From positions 1 through 37,817 of the forward strand of contig JAHLMN010000021.1 of assembly GCA_018920345.1 (NCBI GenBank): a DNA stretch of 37,817 nucleotides, read 5' to 3'. The position numbers and the translations under genes were made by a program. The notes under the pieces were generated by a model. The model searched no databases. It was not told the DNA's origin and was given only the letters and a program-made list of their open reading frames with translations. The DNA comes from Candidatus Aenigmatarchaeota archaeon. GTDB taxonomy: Archaea > Aenigmatarchaeota > Aenigmatarchaeia > CG10238-14. Positions 15,389 to 24,105 of the stretch are shown piece by piece; positions within the stretch are counted from its first letter, which is position 1; each line of letters starts with the position of its first letter.

Positions 15389-16312
15389 TTAATGCAAGCT
15401 TTGCAAGAATTCATTTACTTGTTTTTCTGTTGGATATCTATCTATTCCCAATTTAGTTGTTGATAATGCTGCAGCTGCATTTGCATATTTTACTGCATCT
15501 TCAATTGTCTTACCATTAATTAAGGATTTTATAAGGGCTGCATGAAAAACATCTCCTGCTCCTGTAGTATTAATAGAATTTACTTTAAAACTTGGAACAA
15601 GTTTAATATATTCTTTTATACACAACAAACATCCTTTGCTACCTTCCTTTATTAAAACATTTTTTGCACCCAAGTTGATCAATTTTTTTGCCATTAAAAT
15701 ATCATTTTTTGTAAATGTTATTTCTTCTGCCTCATTCATGTCGGGTAAAAAGAAATCTAATTTAGGCAATAAATTATATATATCCTTTATTCTTTCCTCT
15801 TTCCAACCGTCTGGGTCCCAATTAGGATCTAAGCTAACTTTCATGTTTTTGTTTTTAGCAAATTCAATTATTTGTAAAACATCTTTTCTTAAAGAATTTA
15901 ACAAATTATAACCACCTATAGCAAGAAATTTACCTTCTATATCAGAAAAAGAAAAATCTTTTATTGAAAAGTTGTTGTTCGCTCCTTTATAACTAATAAA
16001 AGATCTAGTAGAATCAGCATAAGTTAAGGCAAGTGTTATACCTGTCTCGCCTTCTTGTTTGACATGCATCTTTATTCCGTTTTTCTTTCCTATTTCTATG
16101 AGCATTTTTCCAAAATGATCTTTACCAACTTTTCCTATGAATTTTGTTTTTATACCTAGTCTTGACGCTGCAATTGCAAGATTAAAAGCAGAGCCGCCAG
16201 GAGAAAGCTCAATATCATCAACTATTATTTGTTTATCCTTTTCAGGTATTTTTTTAAAAGGTGTTGTTATAAAATCAACATTTATATCTCCTATAACAGT
16301 CAAATCAGTCAT
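15389..16312 (-). CDS. PfkB family sugar kinase (ribokinase-like)
   Basis: A 307-residue kinase of the ribokinase/PfkB family. The N-terminal signature appears as ELSPGGSAFNLAIAASRLG near 37-55. The C-terminal signature is NTTGAGDVFHAAL, whose Asp is the catalytic base and whose GAG loop forms the anion hole. Length is typical. ATG 16312 (MTDLTVIGDINVD) fits the family start; an ATG seven codons earlier is less likely. The sugar cannot be read from the motif: ribose, fructose, a nucleoside or ADP-dependent substrates all occur in this family. Position between two glycogen synthases suggests handling of a hexose or sugar phosphate. It is transcribed divergently from the GT3 gene. Confidence 0.88.
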   Translation of the reverse strand: MTDLTVIGDINVDFITTPFKKIPEKDKQIIVDDIELSPGGSAFNLAIAASRLGIKTKFIGKVGKDHFGKMLIEIGKKNGIKMHVKQEGETGITLALTYADSTRSFISYKGANNNFSIKDFSFSDIEGKFLAIGGYNLLNSLRKDVLQIIEFAKNKNMKVSLDPNWDPDGWKEERIKDIYNLLPKLDFFLPDMNEAEEITFTKNDILMAKKLINLGAKNVLIKEGSKGCLLCIKEYIKLVPSFKVNSINTTGAGDVFHAALIKSLINGKTIEDAVKYANAAAALSTTKLGIDRYPTEKQVNEFLQSLH

Positions 16313-16383
16313 AATTTTATTAATGGAATTCAAAATATAATTATCTTTATATCAAAGAGAAAACAATAAATTAGTTGATAATT

Positions 16384-18216
16384 ATGAAGCCTGATGTTTG
16401 TTTAGAAGTTTCTTTTGAAGCAGGTAATAAAGTTGGTGGCATTTATACTGTTCTTGTATCTAAAGCGAGACATATGAAAGACATATATGGCGATAATTAT
16501 TATGCTATAGGTTTTTACAATAAAAACAATTTGAAAGATTTTGATGAAGTTGAAACACCAAAAGAATTTAAAAAAATTTTTACAGAGTTGGAAAAAGAAG
16601 GAATAAAATGTTTTTTTGGCAAGTGGATATCTGCTTATGATGCTAATTTAATTTTATTAGATACAAAAGAGTTTAGAGAAAAAATAGTTCAAGGAATGAG
16701 AAATGTAGATTTTATAAAAAAAGAATTTTGGGATAAATTCAAAGTAGATTCATTAAGAACAGGATTTGATTATGACGAGCCTTTAGCATGGTCTTATGCT
16801 GTTGGAATGCTGATAGAAAAGATTTTTGAAAACAAGATCTTTTCTGGAAATATAGTTTGTCAATTTCATGAATGGTTGAGTGGCGGGGCAATATTATATT
16901 TGGTTGATAAAAAGATACCTGTAGCTAAAGTATTTACAACTCATGCTACCAGAATAGGTAGGGCAAAATCTAGTGCAGGAGAAAATCTAATGGAAGAAGT
17001 CGAGACTGGATTAAAAATTAACAAAATTATGAGTGATGATGAAGCTTATAGATTTAATTTAGAAGCTCAACATAAAATAGAGAAATTATGTGCACATATG
17101 TCAGAAGTTTTTACTACTGTTAGCGAGATTGTGGCAGAAGAAGCAGCTTATATTTTAGGTAAAAAACCAGATGTGATAACAATAAATGGTTTGGATTTAT
17201 CAAAATATCCTTCAACAAGGACAATGATGGTTTTGCATGAAAAATATAGGGAAAAAATAAATGAATTCTTGTCTGCTTACTTTTCACCTTATTATTCAAT
17301 TGAAAATATGAAAAATAATATTGTTTTCTTTATTTCTGGCAGATATGAATTTTTCAATAAAGGTGTTGATTTATTCATAGAAGGTCTGGCAAAATTAAAC
17401 GAAAATTTGAAAAAGAAAAAAAGCAATAAAACAGTTTTTGCATTTATTTTAATTCCTTCAGGTATAAAGGGACCCAGACAAGATTTATTAGAAGCATTAT
17501 TGAAATATGAAGAAATTAAGGATTTAGTTGATGATAGTTTGAATTCAATAAAGGATGAAGTTGTAGAGGAAATAGTGAACGGGAGAGAAGTAAAAATAGA
17601 TAATATAATTGATGAAAATTTCAAGATAAAAAGCAAGATATTATCAAGGCTGTTTAGAAGTAAAAGTGATGTAGCACCACTATGTGCATTTGAGCTAAGT
17701 TATGATAATGACATGATATTGTCTGCTTTGCAAAAACATGGTTTGAATAACAAAAAGGATGATAGAGTTAAAGTAATATTTTACCCCACTTATATTTCTG
17801 TAACAGATGGTTTGTTATCAATGGATTATGAAGAATTTGTTCTTGGGAGCTCCATGGGTTTCTTTCCATCAAAATATGAGCCATGGGGCTATACACCATT
17901 TGAAACAGCTGCATTGAGGACATTAATGCTAACAACAGATGTTGCTGGTTTTGGCGTAGAATTGATGAAAGAATGCAAAGATGATAAATGCATAGAAAAT
18001 AGAGTTTTAAGAGTTAAAGGAAGAAGTAGAGAAGAAATAATAAAAGATATGGCAAGGATAATGGAATGGTGTGTGGAATTGGATAAAGAAGTCAGAGTTA
18101 TGGAAAAGGTGAAGACAAGACAATTGGTTGAAAGATTTGATTGGTCTATACAAATTTCTAATTATTTAAGAGCACATGAATTAGCTTTGGAAAGAATTAA
18201 ATCAATCGCAAAATAA
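16384..18216 (+). CDS. Glycogen synthase of GT3 (eukaryote-like) type
   Basis: A 610-residue enzyme resembling fungal/animal glycogen synthase (GT3) rather than bacterial GlgA. The N-terminus has VSFEAGNKVGGIYTVL (about 8-23), matching the GT3 signature with its glycine loop and conserved Lys. Further matches are HEWLSGGAILYL, VFTTHATRIGRA, the loop SGRYEFFNKGVDLFIEGLA near 320 and the catalytic E-x7-E region SKYEPWGYTPFE near 500. The regulatory N- and C-terminal phosphorylation tails of the animal enzymes are missing. ATG 16384 is preferred over the TTG three codons earlier. Its end overlaps the phosphohexomutase gene tail to tail by 20 bp. Donor is probably UDP-glucose by family analogy. 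Confidence 0.9.
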   Translation: MKPDVCLEVSFEAGNKVGGIYTVLVSKARHMKDIYGDNYYAIGFYNKNNLKDFDEVETPKEFKKIFTELEKEGIKCFFGKWISAYDANLILLDTKEFREKIVQGMRNVDFIKKEFWDKFKVDSLRTGFDYDEPLAWSYAVGMLIEKIFENKIFSGNIVCQFHEWLSGGAILYLVDKKIPVAKVFTTHATRIGRAKSSAGENLMEEVETGLKINKIMSDDEAYRFNLEAQHKIEKLCAHMSEVFTTVSEIVAEEAAYILGKKPDVITINGLDLSKYPSTRTMMVLHEKYREKINEFLSAYFSPYYSIENMKNNIVFFISGRYEFFNKGVDLFIEGLAKLNENLKKKKSNKTVFAFILIPSGIKGPRQDLLEALLKYEEIKDLVDDSLNSIKDEVVEEIVNGREVKIDNIIDENFKIKSKILSRLFRSKSDVAPLCAFELSYDNDMILSALQKHGLNNKKDDRVKVIFYPTYISVTDGLLSMDYEEFVLGSSMGFFPSKYEPWGYTPFETAALRTLMLTTDVAGFGVELMKECKDDKCIENRVLRVKGRSREEIIKDMARIMEWCVELDKEVRVMEKVKTRQLVERFDWSIQISNYLRAHELALERIKSIAK

Positions 18217-19534
18217 TTTTTTCAAAATCTTTTGCAATTTTTTTAGTATTATTCTTTTTACTTTCAACAACAATCTCTATTTCCGGCTCTGTTCTTGATG
18301 GCCTTATTAAAACAGTAAAATCATCAGCCAAAATCTTTACTCCATCTATTTTTATCAGTTCATATTTATCTTCAAACATTCTTTCTATTTGTCTAATTAC
18401 ATATTCTTTTTTTCTTTCTGGACATGGCACTCTTTTTGAAGGTAAGAAATTATATTTTGGCAATTCATCTATTATTGCTGCAAGAGACTTTGGTTTTTTG
18501 CTTAATATTTCTAACATTTTAGCTCCTGCATAAATCCCATCATCGATATTAAACCATTCTTTTCCAAACCAAAAATGACCACTCATTTCTCCAGCAAAAA
18601 CAGCTTCTTTTTCAATAACTTCTTGCATTATGTAGCCGCTACCAGCTCTTGTTATTAAAGGCTTTGCACCTAAAGATTTTATATAGTTTATAACAGCATT
18701 AGGTGTTCTTACATCACAAATAACATAACCTTTTTGTTTAGTTAGTTGCTCAGCAGCAAATATATTAAAAATAAGATCAGGCGAAACAATTTTACCTCTA
18801 TTATCAACAAAACCAACCCTATCACAGTCAGCATCTAGTGATATGCCTAAATGAGCTTTTTGTTTTATTACTGCTTTTTGTAGATATTTCAAAGTTTCTG
18901 GCAAAGCAGGATTTGGTAAATGATTAGGAAAATTGCCGTCAGGTTCTTTAAATAATGTTATAACTTCACAACCCAAATTTCTGTAGATCGTTTCAGCTAT
19001 TCCACCCATGCCATTGCCTACATCTAAAACAATCTTTAATCTTTTTTCTAAATTTATTTGGCTGCATATTTTGTTAACATATATTTTTCTCATATCTTTT
19101 TGTATAGTGCTGCCAGAAATTTTTGATTTTAAGAATTTGTTTGACAAAAATATGTTTTCTATTTTTCTTAATTCACCGTCATAAACAAATGCTATAGCAT
19201 TTTTACCTCTCAATTTGAAGCCATTCCATTCAGGAGGATTATGAGAGGCTGTTATAGAAACACCGGCATTTTTTTCTAAAAAAGCAATAGAAAAATAAGT
19301 TAAAGGTGTAGGTACCATACCTATATCTATAGCATTGCAGCCAGTTTTTGTCAATCCCTTAATAAAATATTTTTTTAATTCTTCGCCGCTTTGCCTCATA
19401 TCTCTTCCAATTATAACATCCTCGCAGCCTTGAAGATATGTTCCAAAAGAAAGACCGATTTTTTCAGCTATTTTATTATTTAATTCTTTACCTACTATTC
19501 CTCTAATATCATAGCTTCTGAATATTTTTGGCAT
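18197..19534 (-). CDS. Phosphoglucomutase/phosphomannomutase
   Basis: A 445-residue alpha-D-phosphohexomutase. Domain 1 has the catalytic phosphoserine Ser97 in SITASHNP. Domain 2 has the magnesium loop DADCDR near 230. Domain 3 has the sugar loop GEMSGHFWF, and domain 4 the phosphate-binding RPSRTEPEIEI near 415. All four are intact and length is standard. It interconverts glucose-6-phosphate and glucose-1-phosphate (or the mannose phosphates). In this neighbourhood it would link central sugar phosphates to nucleotide-sugar formation for glycogen. It is transcribed divergently from the GalT-like gene across about 50 bp. Confidence 0.93.
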   Translation of the reverse strand: MPKIFRSYDIRGIVGKELNNKIAEKIGLSFGTYLQGCEDVIIGRDMRQSGEELKKYFIKGLTKTGCNAIDIGMVPTPLTYFSIAFLEKNAGVSITASHNPPEWNGFKLRGKNAIAFVYDGELRKIENIFLSNKFLKSKISGSTIQKDMRKIYVNKICSQINLEKRLKIVLDVGNGMGGIAETIYRNLGCEVITLFKEPDGNFPNHLPNPALPETLKYLQKAVIKQKAHLGISLDADCDRVGFVDNRGKIVSPDLIFNIFAAEQLTKQKGYVICDVRTPNAVINYIKSLGAKPLITRAGSGYIMQEVIEKEAVFAGEMSGHFWFGKEWFNIDDGIYAGAKMLEILSKKPKSLAAIIDELPKYNFLPSKRVPCPERKKEYVIRQIERMFEDKYELIKIDGVKILADDFTVLIRPSRTEPEIEIVVESKKNNTKKIAKDFEKIILRLI

Positions 19535-19583
19535 AAAATAATATTGTTAGTTTTTTATTAAAAAGAAAATAAATTATAGTTTT

Positions 19584-20543
19584 ATGGAAATAAGAAAGGA
19601 TTATCTGCTAGATAGATGGGTTATATTATCACCTAAAAGAGCAAAAAGACCACACACAATAAAAGAGGATCTTCCTTTGAAAGATGAAAGTTGTATTTTT
19701 TGCCCTGGGAATGAAGATAAAACACCTAAAAGTATAATAGAAAAACCTACTAATAACTGGAAGATAAGAGTTTTTGAAAACAAATATCCTGCTGTTGTTA
19801 AAGGAAAAGCTTTTAGTAATATAACAAAATTTACAACTTCTGTTTCTGCATATGGAAAACATTATATAATGATAGACACACCTATTCATAATTTACATCC
19901 AGGTGATTATGACTTAGATCAGTGGAGGATATGGTTTGAAACTTTAAGTGATATAATTTATGAAGAAATGTCTGATGAAAATATAAAATATGTTTCTGTT
20001 TTTAAAAATCATGGAGTTGAAGCAGGTGCATCACAACCACATCCACATACTCAAATAATATCCTTGCCAATTGTACCTACATTAATAAAACAAGAGTTGG
20101 AAAAGGCAAAGGAGTTTTATCAATTTAATGGAAAATGTGCTTTTTGTGAAATTATAGATACTGAAATAAAAAATAAAAAAAGGATTGTTTTTGAAAACAA
20201 TAAAATTCTTGTTATATGTCCATATGCACCACAACAACCATTTGAAGCTTGGATATTTCCAAAACAACATATAGCTTCTATTAATTTAGGTAATAAATTA
20301 AGAGATGAATTGTTAGATGCTTTAGGTAAAATATTGAAAGCTTACAAACAATTAGATGTTTCTTTTAATTTTATGCTTCATATGCTTTATCCGAGAATGG
20401 AGAACCCAGAAAGCTATCACTTTCATATAGAGATTTTGCCTAGAATAGAAAAAGATGCTGGTTTTGAATATGGAACTGGGATGAATATAACTACTGTTAC
20501 ACCAGAAGATTGTGCAAAATTTCTTAGAAAATTTTTCAAGTGA
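19584..20543 (+). CDS. galT: GalT-family hexose-1-phosphate uridylyl/adenylyltransferase
   Basis: A 319-residue HIT-superfamily enzyme of the galactose-1-phosphate uridylyltransferase family. An N-terminal zinc pair is seen in CIFCPGNE (about 32-39). The active site lies in NHGVEAGASQPHPHTQI near 137-153, where the second His of the HPH motif is the nucleotidylated residue. The C-terminal half repeats the fold and keeps FCEI and HFHIEILPR. Related archaeal and thermophilic proteins also make ADP- or UDP-glucose. No GlgC or GalU gene is seen here, so this enzyme may supply the activated glucose for the glycogen synthases; that is inference. It overlaps or abuts the debranching enzyme gene. Confidence 0.88.
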   Translation: MEIRKDYLLDRWVILSPKRAKRPHTIKEDLPLKDESCIFCPGNEDKTPKSIIEKPTNNWKIRVFENKYPAVVKGKAFSNITKFTTSVSAYGKHYIMIDTPIHNLHPGDYDLDQWRIWFETLSDIIYEEMSDENIKYVSVFKNHGVEAGASQPHPHTQIISLPIVPTLIKQELEKAKEFYQFNGKCAFCEIIDTEIKNKKRIVFENNKILVICPYAPQQPFEAWIFPKQHIASINLGNKLRDELLDALGKILKAYKQLDVSFNFMLHMLYPRMENPESYHFHIEILPRIEKDAGFEYGTGMNITTVTPEDCAKFLRKFFK

Positions 20544-20548
20544 TTTTT

Positions 20549-22390
20549 ATGCTACCAAAAATAAAAATAGAAAAAAATACACTTGAAAATATTGAAAAGG
20601 CTAAAAAACTTGAGTGGATAGTGACAAATGGTTTAGGTGGGTATTCATCTTCAACTGTTTTAGGTATGAATACAAGAAAATATCATGGTCTGTTAATAGC
20701 TGGGAATATAGATGAGAGACATGTTTTACTTTCTAAACTGGAAGAAGAAGTAGAATTGAATAATAAAAAATATGAGATTTCAACAAATAGATATTTGGAT
20801 ATTGTTTATCCTAAAGGATTTTTGTTTCTTGAAGAATTTGATTTAGATCCTTTTCCCAGGTTTGTATTTAATATAGATGGAAAAAAATTAGAGAAAAAAA
20901 TATTTATGATAAATGGAAGAAACGCAGTTATAATAATTTATGAGTTTGATCAAGAAATGAAACTTTTTATCAAACCCTTACTTGCTTTTAGATCAATTTA
21001 TTCATTGAATAAGGAAATGAAAAGAATAGAAATAAAGAATTTAGAAAATGGGTTTTTTGTTCTTGATAATAAGTTTAATCTAAAAGTTTATTCTATTAAT
21101 GCTAATTATAAAGAAAATAATTTAGAAGAAGATAAAAAATGGTATTGGAATTTTTTTTATGAGGAAGATGCTAATAGAGGAGAGGATTGTATAGAGCATT
21201 TATATAATCCTGGAGTTTTTATTTCAAATAAAAACAAGGTTGTAATAATTGCTAGCTTAGATGGAGATATTGATTTTGAAAAAGAAATTAAAAAAGAAAT
21301 ACAAAGAAAAAAAAATATTATAAAAAATTTTCAAAAGAAAACAAAAATAAAAGACGAATGGGCAAAATGGTTGGTACTTTCTGCCGATAATCATATAATA
21401 TCTGTGAATGACAGCAAATCTATAATAGCTGGATATCATTGGTTTGGGGAATGGGGAAGAGATACTTTTATTTCTTTACCTGGCTTGTGTTTAGCTACAG
21501 CAAGATATGAAGATGCAAGAGAAATAATAAAGTATTATTTGTCTAAAGTGAAATATGGTCTTATTCCAAATACAAAAGATAATTATAATTCAGTTGATGC
21601 TTCTTTGTGGCTTTTTGACGCTATTTATAAATATTATTTGGAGACAGAAGATTTAGAGTTTATAATGCAAATATATGATAAACTAAAATCGATAATTGCA
21701 TTTTACATGAATGGTACAAAAGGAATAAGTATGGATAAAGATTTTTTGATTTATTCTTCTGCTGGTATGACATGGATGGATGCATTTGTTGATGGAAATC
21801 CAGTTACACCAAGGGAAGGTAAAGCAGTTGAAATACAGGCTTTATGGTATAATGCATTAAAGATAATGGAATTTTTTGCTAGAAAGATTGATAGCAAGTC
21901 TAGCTACAGCTATGCTATTTTTGCTGAAAATGTAAAAGAAAATTTTTTGAAAACTTTTTGGAATGGAAATTATTTGAAGGATACTGATAAAGATGATACT
22001 ATTCGACCTAACCAGCTTGTTGCATTGAATTTACCTTTTGTTATGGTTGAGAAAGAAATGAAAGACTCTATTTTGAAAGTGGTTAGAGAAAATTTAATAA
22101 CAGAATTTGGTGTTAGAACTTTACCAAAAAATCATAAAAATTTTTGTGGAAATTATTCTGGTGGATTAAAGGAAAGAGATTTAGCTTATCACAATGGTAC
22201 TATTTGGCCTTGGTTGTTTGGATTAATTGGAAATAAAGAAGAGATAAAAAAATTTGTTGAGATGGAAATAAATAGATATGGTTTAGGTTGTATAAGTGAA
22301 TTAATAGATGGTGATAATCCATTTGAAAGTAAAGGATGTATTTCACAGGCTTGGAGTGTTGGTAAGATTCTAGAGAAAATGAATAGTTAA
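20549..22390 (+). CDS. Glycogen debranching enzyme (amylo-alpha-1,6-glucosidase type)
   Basis: A 613-residue enzyme with the two-domain layout of archaeal/bacterial debranching enzymes. The N-terminal beta-rich domain carries the signature EWIVTNGLGGYSSST followed by NTRKYHGLLIA (about 20-50). The C-terminal (alpha/alpha)6 barrel carries WFGEWGRDTFISLPGL near 300 and NGTIWPWLFG near 550, with acidic catalytic residues in the barrel as in GH133. It removes alpha-1,6 branches from glycogen. ATG 20549 is favoured over GTG 20540; it follows the GalT stop by five bases, so the two are one transcript. No signal peptide, hence cytoplasmic. Confidence 0.92.
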   Translation: MLPKIKIEKNTLENIEKAKKLEWIVTNGLGGYSSSTVLGMNTRKYHGLLIAGNIDERHVLLSKLEEEVELNNKKYEISTNRYLDIVYPKGFLFLEEFDLDPFPRFVFNIDGKKLEKKIFMINGRNAVIIIYEFDQEMKLFIKPLLAFRSIYSLNKEMKRIEIKNLENGFFVLDNKFNLKVYSINANYKENNLEEDKKWYWNFFYEEDANRGEDCIEHLYNPGVFISNKNKVVIIASLDGDIDFEKEIKKEIQRKKNIIKNFQKKTKIKDEWAKWLVLSADNHIISVNDSKSIIAGYHWFGEWGRDTFISLPGLCLATARYEDAREIIKYYLSKVKYGLIPNTKDNYNSVDASLWLFDAIYKYYLETEDLEFIMQIYDKLKSIIAFYMNGTKGISMDKDFLIYSSAGMTWMDAFVDGNPVTPREGKAVEIQALWYNALKIMEFFARKIDSKSSYSYAIFAENVKENFLKTFWNGNYLKDTDKDDTIRPNQLVALNLPFVMVEKEMKDSILKVVRENLITEFGVRTLPKNHKNFCGNYSGGLKERDLAYHNGTIWPWLFGLIGNKEEIKKFVEMEINRYGLGCISELIDGDNPFESKGCISQAWSVGKILEKMNS

Positions 22391-22422
22391 ATTTAATTAT
22401 TTATTTTTTTTAAAAAAAATGA

Positions 22423-23451
22423 ATGGTTAAGACAATAGGCTTTATTTATAATGTAAGACACAAGTATCCAGATCCAAATGACCCTAGAGCACAATTAGAG
22501 ACAGATTTCGATGATCCTGAAACAATAGAATGGATGATAAAACATTTGGAAAAAATAGGTTTCAAAGTAATAGCAATAGAAGCAAATGAAGATGCTTATG
22601 AGAAATTGAAAAAAAATAAGAAAAATATAGACTTGGTATTCAATTACTCTATGGGAATTTATGGAAGAGACAGATATGCGCATTTGCCTGCAATGTTAGA
22701 AATGCTTCAAATACCTTATACTGGTCCTTCCCCATTGTCAGAAGCATTGTTGCTGAATAAAGCAAAATCAAGAGAAGTTTTTTTGGCAAGAAAAATACCA
22801 ACACCTTTATCACAGACATTTTATTCAATTGAAGAGGAGTTGGATAAAAGAATGAAATTTCCATTAATTGTGAAACCTTGCTGCAGAGGTTCTTCTGCAG
22901 GTATAACAAACAAAAGTATTGTTAAAAATAAAGATGAATTGAAGGAACAAGTAGAATTTATAATTAAAACATTTAATGAGCCAGCTTTAGTTCAAATGTT
23001 TTTGTCAGGTAGAGAATTTTCTGTTCCTATGCTTGGGAATCCACCAGAGTTCTTGCCTATAATAGAAGTAGATCATTCAGTGGTGCCAAAAGGTTATGCT
23101 CCTATAGATTCTCTTGAAGTTAAATGGATAGTAGAAGAGCAAGACAAGACTTTTACAGAAAAGCATTTTTCTTGTCCTGCTAATATTGATAAAAAACTTG
23201 AGAGAAAGATAAAGGAGATATGTTTAAAAGTATGGAATGCTTTGGAGTTGGCTGATCTATGTAGAATAGATATAAGATGTGATAGCAAAGGTAATCCATA
23301 TGTGCTTGATGTTAATAGCCCTCCAGGTTTGATACCGCCAGAAGTTTCTATGACTTCATATTTTCCTTTGGCTGCTAGGGCTGCAGGTATAGATTATGAT
23401 ACTCTATTAAAAAGAATAATAAATGAAGCAGCAAAAAGGCACAATATATGA
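22423..23451 (+). CDS. ATP-grasp ligase, D-Ala-D-Ala-ligase-like (copy A)
   Basis: A 342-residue ATP-grasp protein with the D-alanine-D-alanine ligase architecture. The substrate-binding N-domain ends with IPYTGPSP near 97-104. The ATP-binding loop is PLIVKPCCRGSSAGI near 147-161. The metal-binding strand contains DIRCDSKGNPYVLDVNSPPG near 287-306, with Asp and Asn ligands. Family enzymes join amino acids or peptides via acyl phosphates. No peptidoglycan or pseudomurein genes are visible, so cell-wall dipeptide synthesis is unlikely. A second, divergent copy lies at 29858-30949. The gene is 32 bp after the debranching enzyme and may be cotranscribed with it. Substrate unknown. Confidence 0.85.
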   Translation: MVKTIGFIYNVRHKYPDPNDPRAQLETDFDDPETIEWMIKHLEKIGFKVIAIEANEDAYEKLKKNKKNIDLVFNYSMGIYGRDRYAHLPAMLEMLQIPYTGPSPLSEALLLNKAKSREVFLARKIPTPLSQTFYSIEEELDKRMKFPLIVKPCCRGSSAGITNKSIVKNKDELKEQVEFIIKTFNEPALVQMFLSGREFSVPMLGNPPEFLPIIEVDHSVVPKGYAPIDSLEVKWIVEEQDKTFTEKHFSCPANIDKKLERKIKEICLKVWNALELADLCRIDIRCDSKGNPYVLDVNSPPGLIPPEVSMTSYFPLAARAAGIDYDTLLKRIINEAAKRHNI

Positions 23452-23457
23452 AATGTT

Positions 23458-23969
23458 TCAGTTTTGAGCATTTTTCTTTAAATTTTCTAATATTATCAAA
23501 TGTCTATTTTTTGTATAATCAGGTAGATCTTCAGGTTTAAGACCCAATTTTTGTGAATATAATTCAATTAAATCCAAATAACTCCTATTTTTTTCTGTAT
23601 GGCCTGGAGATGTATTTTTTTAACTTGTGTAACTAAAAAACCTAGACAGACTTGAAGAAGCAACTCTTTAGACTTATCTCTTTTTTTAAAATCATCTAAT
23701 AACAAAAATATTTTTATAGCATATTCATACATATGTGGCATTCTTTTTGCCTCAGATAAATAACCTTTAAAATTTTTTTATATATTTTATTCCTAATTCT
23801 AGGATATGCGAGTAGATATATTCTTCTTGTAATTTCAAGTTTAATTGATCTAAATTCACGACCGTTTGGATCTTTAAAGTTCTTCTAACTGTTCTAAATA
23901 TTTCAAAGCACCATCATAATCTCTTTGTTTTAATTTTATTGGAATTTCTCTCAAGGGATTTTTTTTCAT
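23458..23969 (-). pseudogene. Degenerate gene with at least three frameshifts
   Basis: On the minus strand a coding-like peptide can be followed from ATG 23969 (MKKNPLREIPIKLKQRDYDG) to TGA 23458-23460 only by changing frame three times. Pieces in order include EFRSIKLEITRRIYLL, GYLSEAKRMPHMYEYA, DDFKKRDKSKELLL and NRSYLDLIELYSQKLG. The intact protein would have been about 165 residues, helical and charged, perhaps TPR-like; no family is recognised. Two of the shifts fall at runs of seven A on the coding strand, so sequencing error is possible, but neighbouring genes with similar runs are intact. This accounts for nearly all of the 650-bp gap between the flanking genes. Confidence 0.65.
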
Positions 23970-24045
23970 GAAAAAATAGATAATGAAAATCTATTAAAAA
24001 ATAAGTCTTTATAAAATGTGAACATTACTGAATTTTAAAGTATGT

Positions 24046-24066
24046 TTTTACTACTGAATAGTAAAA
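24046..24066 (+). promoter_or_regulatory. Operator-like inverted repeat upstream of the second GH57 gene
   Basis: TTTTACTA and TAGTAAAA are perfect 8-bp arms around CTGAA and directly abut the TATA box at 24067. One arm recurs as a half site (TTTTACTA) at about 24079-24086. A further perfect 10-bp palindrome, ACTATATAGT, lies at 24090-24099, close to the predicted start of transcription. Confidence 0.5.
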
Positions 24067-24074
24067 TTTATATA
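24067..24074 (+). promoter_or_regulatory. TATA box of the second GH57 gene
   Basis: TTTATATA is located about 39 bases upstream of ATG 24106. That spacing predicts transcription starting near 24097, giving a very short leader. Confidence 0.55.
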
Positions 24075-24105
24075 CTACTTTTACTAACTACTATATAGTG
24101 ATATA

